Assembly: GCF_003958645.1 (NCBI RefSeq)
Contig: NZ_RXLO01000006.1
Location: forward strand, 124,001-188,000
DNA length: 64,000 bases
Source: Chitinophaga rhizosphaerae
Lineage (GTDB): Bacteria; Bacteroidota; Bacteroidia; Chitinophagales; Chitinophagaceae
Reading direction: 5' to 3'
Made by a program: the position numbers and the translations under genes. Below are positions 9,101 through 16,298 of the stretch, piece after piece. Within the stretch, counting starts at the first letter, position 1, and every line of letters starts with the position of its first letter. A model generated the notes under the pieces. The model saw nothing but the letters and a program-made list of their open reading frames with translations. It was not told the DNA's origin and made no database searches.

Positions 9101-9586
9101 GACGGTGGCACCGATCACCGGGTTCCCGTCATCCCCCGTTACCCTGCCGGAAACGATGTAGGCGGTGTCTGCCAACGGCGTTTCCGCAAGGCGGGGCTGG
9201 ATGAGGATCTTGTTGTCCATCTGGCGGAAGGAAAGGGAATGCGGTTGCAGGAGCTGATCGAGCAGGGCGGCAAGGTTGCGCCGGCCTTCGGGAAGGCTCA
9301 GATGGCGGATATGCCCCACGTCCGACTTACGGTACATGAAACGGAAATCCGTCTGGCTTTCGATTTGTTTGAAAGCCTCCAGGATTGAGGCGTCTTTCAA
9401 CGCCATGCGCACGATCTGCCCGTTGAGCCGCTGCGCTTTGGCGGAGGCGGCTACGATAACCTGTGCGGTTATGGCGATCAGCATAAAAGACAATAACGAA
9501 ATTCGCATACATCGATACAGGAAAATCGCGCTGGGCAGTTTTGGGAAAGCGCGGACGCTTCCCGCTGCGAGTGCGGAAAAATTCAT
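6140..9586 (-). CDS. SusC/RagA TonB-linked outer-membrane transporter with STN signalling domain (locus A)
   Basis: 1148-aa SusC-type TonB-dependent transporter. Order of parts: signal region to about residue 52; an STN (secretin/TonB short N-terminal) domain about 60-130, which in FecA-like systems contacts the FecR anti-sigma factor; a carboxypeptidase-regulatory-like beta domain about 145-220 (VSGRVTGDDGNPVIGATVIV); the TonB plug with VVGYGTRQKRVLSGSIGKV; then a beta-barrel ending in FGIDLRF. The STN domain agrees with the FecR and ECF sigma genes directly upstream, so this transporter probably reports substrate to its own regulators. The first ATG (9586) is used; residue 27 (MRISLLSF) is an alternative start with a better signal peptide. 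Confidence 0.94.
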   Translation of the reverse strand: MNFSALAAGSVRAFPKLPSAIFLYRCMRISLLSFMLIAITAQVIVAASAKAQRLNGQIVRMALKDASILEAFKQIESQTDFRFMYRKSDVGHIRHLSLPEGRRNLAALLDQLLQPHSLSFRQMDNKILIQPRLAETPLADTAYIVSGRVTGDDGNPVIGATVIVKGTGKGAISNEDGQFSVSVTGGAVLVVTSLGYRQMEFPVKDRGPLALQLPLQTGGSRLNEVIVVGYGTRQKRVLSGSIGKVGALKPEENMVNNPISALQGRVAGLSVSNTGATPGSMPNFTIRGVQTIQNNVTGSGSNPLIVVDGLVIDAAPSGANANFSMFNLNPQDIASIEVLKDAASSAMYGARGAQGVILITTKKGSFGARPVVNINAYTGFNMSSFSYRPLNSGEYAMMFREARQNRIGDIDRRLAGGVTPGEEANLREEKDILNLQMNELKMGPDDFNWLDKVKPSSAPLSNIQLSIAGGSNQTSYYFSFGKYGEANAVGDGRLDRYSGKLALTQKVNRWLKAGMDVSISKVRYDGLAEAINSAIAARPDTPDSIKTNPDGTWDYWNGFQEHPYGILRYFYDNRKDNWNYTGNFFAEATLNKNFSFRSMIAGSRSESNLVEFMSPHSYGGLGTKGDYQETENKGMRYTLNNVLTYRFSYSKLKGDALLGQEFTGNQYRINRKNLQGFPMIEGLWKPANASISTNYYNSENRLYEEYSESYFVRSNMSWNGKYLLSMSLRRDGTSKLKKYRQAWFPAISGGWIVSDENFLRGNNTLSYLKVRSSFGITGNIRPVGHYDTQDLVNSLLYLNEPALRLNTLLGNPNLKWERTRQHDIGLETRFFNDRLSITAEYYVKKTDGLLTSRQIPWSSGGFTSQRVNLGAMTNRGLDLAVSVTGKPGAFHWEVSAVANINRNRVTELRDSTMAFGVYFPGSPMGSVRIGQPLGLLQLYQSEGVDPQTGDLVYTDMNKDGKINQQDMVYIPVALPKVNGGLTVDLGWKGFSLNTQLAFNFGNSIYNFSEQFYRNYDFDIWTGVVNNKPTWVLDRWQKPGDAARYPRAIVGEHGAGRTNDWNLMPSTHYIYSGSFVRCRNVTLAYNLPNSLIQRAGFQQVRVYAATQNLFTIKDQRLNADDPEQGLESGLQRDVAPLPRAVSFGIDLRF

Positions 9587-9613
9587 ACTTTAGTGATTGC
9601 AGGTGAATAAAAT

Positions 9614-9702
9614 GCCCGTTGACGCGGGCTTTTAAAATCTGGGGCCGCTGCACAATTCCCGTTGTGCAAGGCCGCGAGCCTCTGCTTCGGCAGAGGTTTT
9701 TT
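9614..9702. other. Cluster of three hairpins between fecR and susC of locus A
   Basis: The 174-bp gap holds three small inverted repeats: 9614-9629 (5-bp stem flanked by A- and T-rich tracts), 9650-9667 (6-bp stem) and 9679-9696 (7-bp stem with TTCG loop, followed on the plus strand by six T). They suggest that sigma-fecR and susC-susD are separate transcription units. The third looks like a plus-strand terminator and would block antisense reading. Confidence 0.5.
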
Positions 9703-9760
9703 CTGTTTACGGCGGTTGGATGTTGACGTTCATACGCATGATTCTGGTTGTGCCGGGCAA

Positions 9761-10732
9761 TTACGGCATGTAAATAATAATGCTCTTTTTCTCTTTGTCT
9801 ATGGTGTATGCCGCCTGCAGGAACGCGCAAATGCTTTTCAGCGCCTGTTCCAGCGGCTCGTTGCTGCCGAATGTTGTGGAGAAACGCTGGCTGCGCAGGG
9901 TTTCGTCGGGGATGGAGATCCTGTAGCCGAAACGGTCTTCGAGCAAGGTGGCGGCCTGCTGGAGGGTAACATCGTCGAAGAGCAGGTCTCCCTGCTGCCA
10001 TTCGGCGGGCTGCGATGCGGCCTGCTGGCGCGATTGGCCGTCGTCTGCATTATAGACGATCTGCTGGTTGGCGGTCAATTCCCCGAGTGGCGTCGCTTCC
10101 TTATCCACCCGCACTTTCCCTTTGAAAACCGTTACCGTTACGTCTCCATCCTGCGGCGCCGCTACTTCGAAAGTGGTGCCCAGTACGGTGGTCTGTAATC
10201 CCCCGGCATGGACCACGAAGGGCTGTCGGGCCTGCTGTTCTACGGTGAAAAGCGCTTTTCCTTCGAGGAATACTTCCCTTTTGTTCCGCTGACCGAAATC
10301 GGAAGGATATCGTAAGCGGCTGCCGGCGCTTACCAGCACGGTGCTCCCGTCTGGCAGGGCGATGAGGTTGTTTTCCTGGACGGGTTGAACGGATTGATCG
10401 GCGGCCGCCACAGCAGGCGTTTTGGGGCCGGGTTGCATTACCAGGAACGCTATTGTGGCCGCTCCGGCAAGTACCAGTACGGCCGCTGCCGCTTTCCACA
10501 TGGCGAATACGGGTTTACGGCGGTCGGGCAACGCCTGTCCGGCGATTTGGCGGAGGATGTTACCGTGCATCCGGCTGCCGAGGCGTTCCCGTTCTTCGGG
10601 CGTGAGCAGGTCCGTAACGTCGGGTTGCGACGCGAAGGCGTCGTAGCTGGCGAGGAGGAAACGCTCTTCATCGGGAGAGGCCTTGCCTTCCCGGTATTTT
10701 TGCAGTATTTCGATGAAATACGAGTGGTCCAT
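9761..10732 (-). CDS. FecR-type anti-sigma factor (locus A)
   Basis: 323-aa single-pass inner-membrane regulator. A cytoplasmic N-terminal segment (about 1-85) holds the sigma factor, a transmembrane helix follows (FAMWKAAAAVLVLAGAATIAFLVM, about 90-110), then the periplasmic FecR domain (LPDGSTVLVSAGSRLRYP through VLGTTFEVAAPQDG) and a C-terminal DUF4974 domain (LLFDDVTLQQAATLLEDRFGY) that meets the STN domain of the transporter. The start at 10732 (MDHSYF) is chosen; upstream in-frame sequence out to 11020 overlaps the sigma gene in another frame. Lies 112 bp downstream of the ECF sigma gene. Confidence 0.93.
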   Translation of the reverse strand: MDHSYFIEILQKYREGKASPDEERFLLASYDAFASQPDVTDLLTPEERERLGSRMHGNILRQIAGQALPDRRKPVFAMWKAAAAVLVLAGAATIAFLVMQPGPKTPAVAAADQSVQPVQENNLIALPDGSTVLVSAGSRLRYPSDFGQRNKREVFLEGKALFTVEQQARQPFVVHAGGLQTTVLGTTFEVAAPQDGDVTVTVFKGKVRVDKEATPLGELTANQQIVYNADDGQSRQQAASQPAEWQQGDLLFDDVTLQQAATLLEDRFGYRISIPDETLRSQRFSTTFGSNEPLEQALKSICAFLQAAYTIDKEKKSIIIYMP

Positions 10733-10844
10733 ATCGATAAGACAGCCGGAAAAGCATTTGCCCCATCCGCCGGAAAAATAATTTTGGGGGATGGAAGGGA
10801 ACGCCCTGCGCGGAGGCCTGTTCCGGAAAGACCGTAAGCAGGCG

Positions 10845-11408
10845 TTACCAGCAGAACAGGGAACCCAGCGTGGCACGGAGCCTTGCCAGGGCTTTGCCCA
10901 GCTGGTTCTGGACGGTTTTGCGGGAGATGTTGAGCTGCCGGGCGATCTCGTCGGGGCTGGCGCCTTCGTTGTAGCGCATCCGGAAAATTTCCTGCCGGCC
11001 TGGGGGCAGGGCGTTGACAAGGTCGTGGTATAATTTCAGCCATTCGTTGCGCCGGGCCAGGGCGTCGGCACTTTCACCGTTGGCGGTTTGTTCGGCCAGG
11101 AGGTCGGCCATGGGCAGGAAGCGTTGCTGTATTTCCAGCAGGTTCAGCACGCGGTTGCGGACGGCCGTATGGATATATGCGGGGAGGTGGAGGATGTGGA
11201 GGTCTGCCCGGCGGTTCCAGAGCTGGAGGAAGAAATCCTGGGTGATGTCTTGCGCGGCGGCGCCGTCGTTCAAGCGTTTGAAGGCGGCATTGTAAACGGG
11301 TTGCCAGTAGCGTTGATAGAGCGCATTAAAAGCTTCTATGCTGCCGTTTTTCAGCGATCGCAGCAGTTCCGCGTCGCCCTGGTCCTTATATGCGCCCGTA
11401 TCCCCCAT
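10845..11408 (-). CDS. ECF RNA polymerase sigma-70 factor (locus A)
   Basis: 187-aa extracytoplasmic-function sigma factor. Region 2 (EAFNALYQRYWQPVYNAAF through AQDITQDFFLQLWNRR, about 25-70) and region 4 with a helix-turn-helix (SPDEIARQLNISRKTVQNQL, about 151-170) are clear, with the usual ECF length and no extra domain. Expected to drive its own susC-susD pair when released by the adjacent FecR. Its start is 88 bp from the divergent dapD start. Confidence 0.94.
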   Translation of the reverse strand: MGDTGAYKDQGDAELLRSLKNGSIEAFNALYQRYWQPVYNAAFKRLNDGAAAQDITQDFFLQLWNRRADLHILHLPAYIHTAVRNRVLNLLEIQQRFLPMADLLAEQTANGESADALARRNEWLKLYHDLVNALPPGRQEIFRMRYNEGASPDEIARQLNISRKTVQNQLGKALARLRATLGSLFCW

Positions 11409-11468
11409 GAATAATGTTAGCCAGTCGGATAAAAATACGTTTTATCACCCAACTGTGCCTGATTATAT

Positions 11469-11476
11469 TATTTTTG
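11469..11476 (+). promoter_or_regulatory. Putative -7 promoter element of dapD
   Basis: TATTTTTG is an exact match to the Bacteroidota -7 consensus TAnnTTTG, placed 20 bp before the dapD ATG, which implies a short leader. No convincing -33 TTTG lies at the usual distance. Confidence 0.45.
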
Positions 11477-11496
11477 CGGAAAACAAGCATAATCCA

Positions 11497-12309
11497 ATGG
11501 ATATACAGCAACAAATCCAGGCTGCATGGAACGACCGCAGTCTTTTGCAGCAAACGCAATATTCAGACGCGGTGCGTTCGGTGATCGAAGCCGTTGACAA
11601 GGGAAAGCTTCGCGTGGCGGAGCCGGCGGAAGATGGCTGGAAGGTGAATGAGTGGGTAAAACAGGCGATCCTGATGTATTTCTCGATCCAGCCGATGGAA
11701 ACGATGACGCTGCCTCCGTTCGAGTTCTACGACAAAATGAAGCTGAAAACGAACTATAAGGAGCTGGGCGTTCGCGTGGTGCCGCATGCCGTGGCGCGTT
11801 ACGGAGCGTTCATCGCCAAGGGTGCCATCCTGATGCCTTCGTATGTTAATATCGGCGCATATGTGGACGAGGGAACGATGGTGGATACCTGGGCTACGGT
11901 GGGTTCGTGCGCACAGATCGGCAAGCATGTGCATTTGAGCGGCGGTGTGGGCATCGGCGGAGTGCTGGAGCCTTTGCAGGCCAGTCCCGTGATCATTGAA
12001 GACGGCGTGTTCGTAGGCAGCCGCTGCATCGTGGTAGAAGGCGTTCGCGTGGAGAAGGAAGCGGTACTGGGCGCCAACGTGGTGCTGACCCAGTCTACCA
12101 AGATCATCGACGTAACCGGTGCGGAGCCTGTTGAATACAAAGGCCGCGTTCCGGCCCGCAGCGTAGTGATCCCGGGTTCTTACACCAAGAAATTCCCTGC
12201 CGGGGAGTTCCAGGTGCCCTGTGCGCTCATCATCGGTCAGCGTAAAGCGAGCACCGACCTCAAAACGAGCCTGAACGATACCCTGCGCGAATTCAACGTT
12301 GCCGTGTAA
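11497..12309 (+). CDS. dapD: 2,3,4,5-tetrahydropyridine-2,6-dicarboxylate N-succinyltransferase
   Basis: 270-aa left-handed beta-helix acyltransferase of the succinylase branch of lysine/meso-diaminopimelate synthesis; uses succinyl-CoA in the cytoplasm. Seen: the family's N-terminal helical part, then hexapeptide repeats from about residue 95 (GAFIAKGAILMPSYVNIGAYVD), the GSCAQIGKHVHLSGGVGIGGVLEP core and the C-terminal KTSLNDTLREF tail. Length normal for DapD. ATG 11497 is chosen since the family starts near this point; upstream in-frame codons belong to the promoter region. Followed by a strong terminator, so it is probably monocistronic. Confidence 0.96.
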   Translation: MDIQQQIQAAWNDRSLLQQTQYSDAVRSVIEAVDKGKLRVAEPAEDGWKVNEWVKQAILMYFSIQPMETMTLPPFEFYDKMKLKTNYKELGVRVVPHAVARYGAFIAKGAILMPSYVNIGAYVDEGTMVDTWATVGSCAQIGKHVHLSGGVGIGGVLEPLQASPVIIEDGVFVGSRCIVVEGVRVEKEAVLGANVVLTQSTKIIDVTGAEPVEYKGRVPARSVVIPGSYTKKFPAGEFQVPCALIIGQRKASTDLKTSLNDTLREFNVAV

Positions 12310-12330
12310 CGGCAGTAAGATATCTATTGA

Positions 12331-12356
12331 AAAGCCGCGCTGGTCGCGGCTTTTTC
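12331..12356 (+). terminator. Rho-independent terminator of dapD
   Basis: Nine-bp stem (12331-12339 with 12345-12353, AAAGCCGCG/CGCGGCTTT), 5-nt loop, followed by more T. Lies 22 bp after the dapD stop. Confidence 0.85.
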
Positions 12357-12385
12357 ATTTTTTGTCAAATTTTTTCTTGCCAGAA

Positions 12386-12416
12386 TTTGGAAATAATGAG
12401 AAAGTGCGTACATTTG
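12386..12416 (+). promoter_or_regulatory. Promoter of tRNA-Leu
   Basis: TTTG at 12386-12389, a 19-bp spacer and TACATTTG at 12409-12416 match the Bacteroidota primary sigma consensus (TTTG-N19-TAnnTTTG) exactly. Ends 24 bp before the mature tRNA. Confidence 0.8.
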
Positions 12417-12439
12417 CACTCCCTGACACAAAAAGGAAT

Positions 12440-12526
12440 GCCCAGATGGCGAAATTGGTAGACGCACTGTGTTCAGGTCGCAGCGCCGGCAACGGTGTGC
12501 TGGTTCGAATCCAGTTCTGGGCACCA
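12440..12526 (+). tRNA. tRNA-Leu (anticodon CAG)
   Basis: 87-nt tRNA including an encoded CCA. The acceptor stem GCCCAGA pairs with TCTGGGC; a D-arm, a 5-bp anticodon stem (CTGTG/CGCAG) with loop TTCAGGT (anticodon CAG, reads CUG), a long class II variable arm and a T-arm with TTCGAAT are present. The long variable arm and the anticodon both say leucine. Confidence 0.96.
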
Positions 12527-12530
12527 AAAA

Positions 12531-12566
12531 AAGAAAACCCGCTCTAAGAGCGGGTTTTCTTTTTTA
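12531..12566 (+). terminator. Terminator of tRNA-Leu
   Basis: A perfect 14-bp stem (12531-12544 with 12548-12561) with a TAA loop, followed by a T tract; starts 5 nt after the tRNA CCA. Confidence 0.92.
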
Positions 12567-12627
12567 TATACGCTGCTCTCCCTTTCTGAAATTTTGCGAC
12601 TCCATACTGTCCCCCCGGTAAAAACTT

Positions 12628-13207
12628 TTATGATTGCTGGATTTGTGGAACTGTTCCTGCCCGGGCAGATCGTCGCCTATCAGCGGTACACTCCCCTTCT
12701 GCTCCGAAAGCATAGTTCCGCCCCGCCCAGTTGTCTACACCTATCGAGCCGGTACGTTCGCTTCGTTGTCCGACAACATTTGGTAACAGATCTCCTTGAT
12801 AACGGAGGGCGAAATTAAAGGCCAATATTCCTCCAAAGGAATGTGCTATCAGGTATACCTGCTCAGATCCGGTGGCCTGCCGGACGTTTTCGATGTCTTC
12901 CACCATCCGGGCGAGACTGAAGTGGCCATTTTCCGGAATGGTCGAACGGTCCCGATCCGCGTTGGTCGAAGTAGTACATTTACAGCGTGCCTTCCAGGGA
13001 ATTTCCGCCGCGCACTTCATAAGACTTGCTCCATGCGCCGGGCCCGCCATGGATAAAGATGCTAGGGATCTCTGTTCCACCGGATTTCATGTACAGTCTC
13101 ACCCCGTCGGATGTAAGGATCGAAGTGTCTGCATCGATCGTGCGGACGATGCTAAAACCGCCGGAAGACAGCAGCATCAACATGAGGAAAGCGAAAATAT
13201 TCTTCAT
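12628..13207 (-). pseudogene. Broken alpha/beta hydrolase (proline iminopeptidase-like)
   Basis: Starts with a signal peptide (MKNIFAFLMLMLLSSG) and continues to the oxyanion-hole motif SIFIHGGPGAWSKSYE, then hits TAA at 12980-12982. A further reading frame would give YFDQRGSG, and a third one resumes with ENGHFSLARMVEDIENVRQ and the nucleophile-elbow IAHSFGGILAFNFALRYQ, after which homology is lost. At least one stop and two frame changes disrupt what was a secreted alpha/beta hydrolase with HGGPG and G-x-S-x-G-type motifs. The C-terminal part with the catalytic Asp and His is not recognisable. Confidence 0.8.
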
Positions 13208-13356
13208 TCAGGGATGGAGATAATTTTGTGCATAGTTCCGTAAAGCAGCGCTGCCGGGAGTTACACTGCCGGCCACAAATTAATGATATATGTTTCAATA
13301 GCATCGAAATATTCCGCTACCGCTTTAAACCCGGGATTTCCGTTTTTGTTTTCAGT

Positions 13357-13577
13357 TTATATTTGTTTATTAAAGGGTACCGGTTCCGGGACGGCATCCT
13401 GCGCATTCAGGAACAGCCCTCGATCGCGATCATCACGTCGCCTTCCGACATGCACCTGCAATTCAGCTCCCTGCCGGATTCATTTTCCAATGAAGTGACC
13501 AGGCCTTTGACGCAAAAATATACGCGATCGCAAACCTCTCCGTAATCCAGCAAAACCGCGTTCTTTTTGAAAAACAC
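13357..13577 (-). pseudogene. Remnant of a Crp/Fnr-family regulator
   Basis: On the minus strand one frame reads FFKKNAVLLDYGEVCDRVYF, then VKGLVTSLENESGREL and MSEGDVMIAIEGC before a TGA at 13407-13409. This is the middle of a cyclic-nucleotide-binding domain as found in Chitinophagaceae Crp/Fnr proteins. A shift then gives about 17 more residues to TAA at 13357. No start codon or HTH is preserved and a stop lies just upstream. Short, so the assignment rests on pattern only. Confidence 0.55.
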
Positions 13578-13609
13578 ATGGTCACAAAATCAAAAACCGT
13601 ACATAACAG

Positions 13610-13642
13610 AAAACGGGCACCGTTGCGAACGGTGCCCGTTTT
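13610..13642 (-). terminator. Terminator of the small secreted-protein gene
   Basis: A perfect 15-bp stem (13610-13624 with 13628-13642) with a GCG loop. It lies 38 bp downstream of the minus-strand gene ending at 13681. The stem itself begins and ends in A4/T4, so it can work on either strand. Confidence 0.8.
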
Positions 13643-13680
13643 GCCTGTATATGGGCGCTGCTTTGCCGGCCGGGCGCTGA

Positions 13681-14076
13681 TTACAAACTACCGTACCAGC
13701 CCTGGATTAAAAGGAAGTTATAAATCTTCCTGGCCTCATAGTGTATGGGCGTGCCGAGCACTGTACCATGCCTTTCTTCGATCGTTTCCAAGCCATCGTA
13801 GAAATGACTGGAGCTGGTAACGTCCATGTAATAGCCGTTTACCATAATATAGTCGGGATCCAGTGGATCTCCGTACACCGCCATCGTGGCAGTACCGCCG
13901 TTATTCAGTTCAACGGTATAGCTTGCCGGTGCGGGAGAATGCGGGTAATCGTCCCAGGATTTGAAACCGTAGATATAGCTAAATGCTTTCGCCTCGGCGG
14001 CATTGGATGGAGACATATTAATGCCGGGAGAAAATATGATAAAACTAAACAGGGTAAAAAGAAGGATTTTTTTCAT
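13681..14076 (-). CDS. Small secreted protein of unknown function
   Basis: 131 aa, not recognised. An N-terminal hydrophobic signal peptide (KKILLFTLFSFIIFS, about 2-16) is followed by a mature part rich in aromatic residues (Tyr, Phe, Trp), containing YIYGFKSWDDYPHSP and ARKIYNFLLIQGWYGSL at the end. No Cys and no membrane helix beyond the signal, so export to the periplasm or beyond is likely. It has its own terminator and sits in a stretch of decayed genes, but its frame is intact. Confidence 0.65.
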   Translation of the reverse strand: MKKILLFTLFSFIIFSPGINMSPSNAAEAKAFSYIYGFKSWDDYPHSPAPASYTVELNNGGTATMAVYGDPLDPDYIMVNGYYMDVTSSSHFYDGLETIEERHGTVLGTPIHYEARKIYNFLLIQGWYGSL

Positions 14077-14318
14077 GGGTGTTAATTTTTCTTAAATGAG
14101 CAATAAGGAATCAAGGCCGCGCAAAGCAGCAACAAGCCTGAAGTGTGAACAATAACAATAACCACCGTGCCCCACATGTGGCCCTGCCATCGCGCAGGAT
14201 ACCACCAAACCCGCGGCCATTAAGACAAACAGATAGCGATTTCACCTGCTGCATTTGCGGCGGAAAAATAAACATCGAATTACCGGGCGATCGGGCGTTC
14301 TCCTGGTAGTTGCAGCCA

Positions 14319-14645
14319 TTATAATTTGATGAACTTGTAGGTTTTCAACAGTTTGCCCCCCTTGCCGGCGATCCGCAGCCAATACATGCCCGGCGCCAGT
14401 TTACCGGTATGGAACGTTACCGGCCCCGATGAATAGTTCGTCATGCTTTCCATTCTGCAAATCTGGCCATCGGGGGTTACTATAGATACATTTACCTTCG
14501 TTACACCTTCCGGCAATTTGCCGATGTATAAAATATCGCCAGTTAACGGGTTAGGATAGATTATTTCCATGTTGTCGGGTTGTATTTTAGCAGACAATCC
14601 GGCTCTTGTCCATGCCATGGATTGCGACCTCCGGGTCAACCGCAT
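14319..14645 (-). pseudogene. Orphan type IX secretion C-terminal sorting domain (gene fragment)
   Basis: About 80 C-terminal residues (IIYPNPLTGDILYIGKLPEG through GMYWLRIAGKGGKLLKTYKFIKL) form a por-type sorting domain, the signal that sends cargo through the T9SS to the cell surface. No cargo domain precedes it and no signal peptide is present. It is a close paralogue of the end of the 979-aa protein at 16299-19238 (same IYPNPLTGD, YIGKLP, TGKL and KFIKL blocks). It follows the GH16 gene by about 100 bp in a different frame; since GH16 has its own lipoprotein signal, the fragment more likely comes from another, deleted gene or a partial duplication. Confidence 0.75.
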
Positions 14646-14745
14646 GTACCAGCAGCACCGGAGCCGGCAATGCCTGCGCCGAAAGCGGTACCAGCCAATT
14701 CCGGATCACCGGCAACCTGCATACCCGCTCCAGCAGGTTTACACA

Positions 14746-16011
14746 TTACTGTTTTTCCAGATAAAAATCATCTGCATAAGCAGTATTAGTGACTCCGTTC
14801 TTATAAAAATAAATCGTTGCCGATGTATTGGTAGCACCCGTGGTAAAAGTTACCTGCTTCATTTTATAAGTGACATCCGTCACCAGACTGCCAATAGCAC
14901 TGCCGCCATAATTCTTCACACCTACGCTAGCGCCGCCACCGGCATTCGCCAGTTTTGCATAAGCGCCCAAAATATAGGTCGTGTTGGGAATGAGGCCGGT
15001 AATCGTTTGCTCTACAGAGGCAACGCCCCCTTGTAACTGCACTGCATACATTCCTGAATGTGCGTTATTGCTCACTACGCCGGCACTACTGCCCGAAGAT
15101 GGCCAGGCGTCCCATTGCGACAGGCTCCCGCTTTCAAATCCGCCATTGGTAGCTACTGATAATTTGTACAGCCGCACATAATCAACATGCATATAAAAAG
15201 GAAGATGCGAATTGGTAACAGGCCCGGGCCAGCCCACGCCCCCGGATTGATTGAGGATAATATAAAACGGCACATCAAACGGCCACTGCTGCCAACCGCC
15301 GCCGGCAACCCTGGAATAGGTAAAACGATGTGCCCCGTTAACAAACATCTTCACATCATCCGGCGTCCATTCCAACGTATATAAGTTATAATCGTTTTTG
15401 ACATACGGAGAGCTGACATTGGGTAAATTGCCGTTCTGCCGGTGTGTACGGTGTTTTACCGAGTTGGCGAAGTTTACATGTTCCATCAAGTCGATTTCGC
15501 CGCAACCCGGCCAGCTGGCATACTGAAAGGCCGGCTCAGGCATCAGCCATATGGCAGGCCAGGAACCCTGTCCTTCCTTCATCTTTGCACGCACTTCCAA
15601 CTTGCCATACCGAAAATTTACTTTGTTCATGGATCTCACCGCTCCTGCATGATAAGGCACATTGTCGCCGGGGATCACTGCATTATCCATTTTTACGACC
15701 AGGTTCTGCCCATCAAGATAGGCGTAGTCTGCCGTCGAGGTCAGGTAAGTATTCCATGCAGAACCACCCCTGGGAGAATGCTCCCAATTATTGGGATCGA
15801 ATGCACCGGTTGCATTGAACTCATCGGCCCAGATCAACTGGTAATTCGGGTTGGCAGCTACTGACCGGGCGGCCACATTGCTTAATGTAGCGCCCGGTTT
15901 ATGGCCGGAGGCTTTTTCCATGGGACTGGCAGGTTTCTGGCAAGCCGTAAAAAGGGCACAAACTCCCAGCAACGCCGGGATTGAAATCAAAAACATTGGT
16001 TTCATGATCAT
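14746..16011 (-). CDS. GH16 family beta-glucanase-like lipoprotein with C-terminal carbohydrate-binding module
   Basis: 421 aa. Lipoprotein signal with Cys24 (CALFTACQK). Residues about 57-281 are a GH16 jelly-roll: GKLEVRAKMKEGQGSWPAIWLMP and the catalytic motif GEIDLMEHV with nucleophile Glu172, Asp174 and acid/base Glu177, ending WTPDDVKMFVNG and YMHVDYVRLYKL. GH16 enzymes cut beta-1,3/1,4-glucans or galactans. Residues about 285-421 (GGFESGSLSQWDAWPSSGSSAG to YADDFYLEKQ) look like a CBM4/9- or CBM6-like beta-sandwich. Last gene of the locus B direction, so it probably degrades the polymer imported by that SusCD pair. The catalytic residues are intact. Confidence 0.9.
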   Translation of the reverse strand: MIMKPMFLISIPALLGVCALFTACQKPASPMEKASGHKPGATLSNVAARSVAANPNYQLIWADEFNATGAFDPNNWEHSPRGGSAWNTYLTSTADYAYLDGQNLVVKMDNAVIPGDNVPYHAGAVRSMNKVNFRYGKLEVRAKMKEGQGSWPAIWLMPEPAFQYASWPGCGEIDLMEHVNFANSVKHRTHRQNGNLPNVSSPYVKNDYNLYTLEWTPDDVKMFVNGAHRFTYSRVAGGGWQQWPFDVPFYIILNQSGGVGWPGPVTNSHLPFYMHVDYVRLYKLSVATNGGFESGSLSQWDAWPSSGSSAGVVSNNAHSGMYAVQLQGGVASVEQTITGLIPNTTYILGAYAKLANAGGGASVGVKNYGGSAIGSLVTDVTYKMKQVTFTTGATNTSATIYFYKNGVTNTAYADDFYLEKQ

Positions 16012-16254
16012 TGATTTTAGGATGGATAGTATTAAATAGGGGAATAACTAACCTTTAGTGGGAATTACAGGAAAATCCGGGTTAATCTGTAAAGAACTTG
16101 CGGCAGCACCGTGCAGACCTGTAAATTCCGCGGAAACTGTTTTTTTCATAAAGCGTAAGCGTTCTTATGGTTAAGAAAAATAAAGCTTATGCAACGTGGG
16201 GGCTGTGTTTCCTGACCGCCTGGCCTGCCAATCCAATGATTTCTTCCGGTAGCG

Positions 16255-16291
16255 TAAAAAACTACCGGGCGCCCAATAGCACCCGGTAGTT
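16255..16291 (-). terminator. Terminator of the 979-aa secreted protein gene
   Basis: Ten-bp stem AACTACCGGG/CCCGGTAGTT (16260-16269, 16282-16291) followed on the minus strand by a run of T. Separates this gene from the GH16 gene 288 bp further on; the rest of that 287-bp gap holds nothing else recognisable. Confidence 0.85.
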
Positions 16292-16298
16292 ACAAACA

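Noticed and set aside
6746..9388. An 880-codon open frame on the plus strand
   Set aside because: It is antisense to the SusC gene of locus A, which has all family domains. High GC in third positions creates long shadow frames; it shows low-complexity His/Gly/Val-rich sequence and no motifs.
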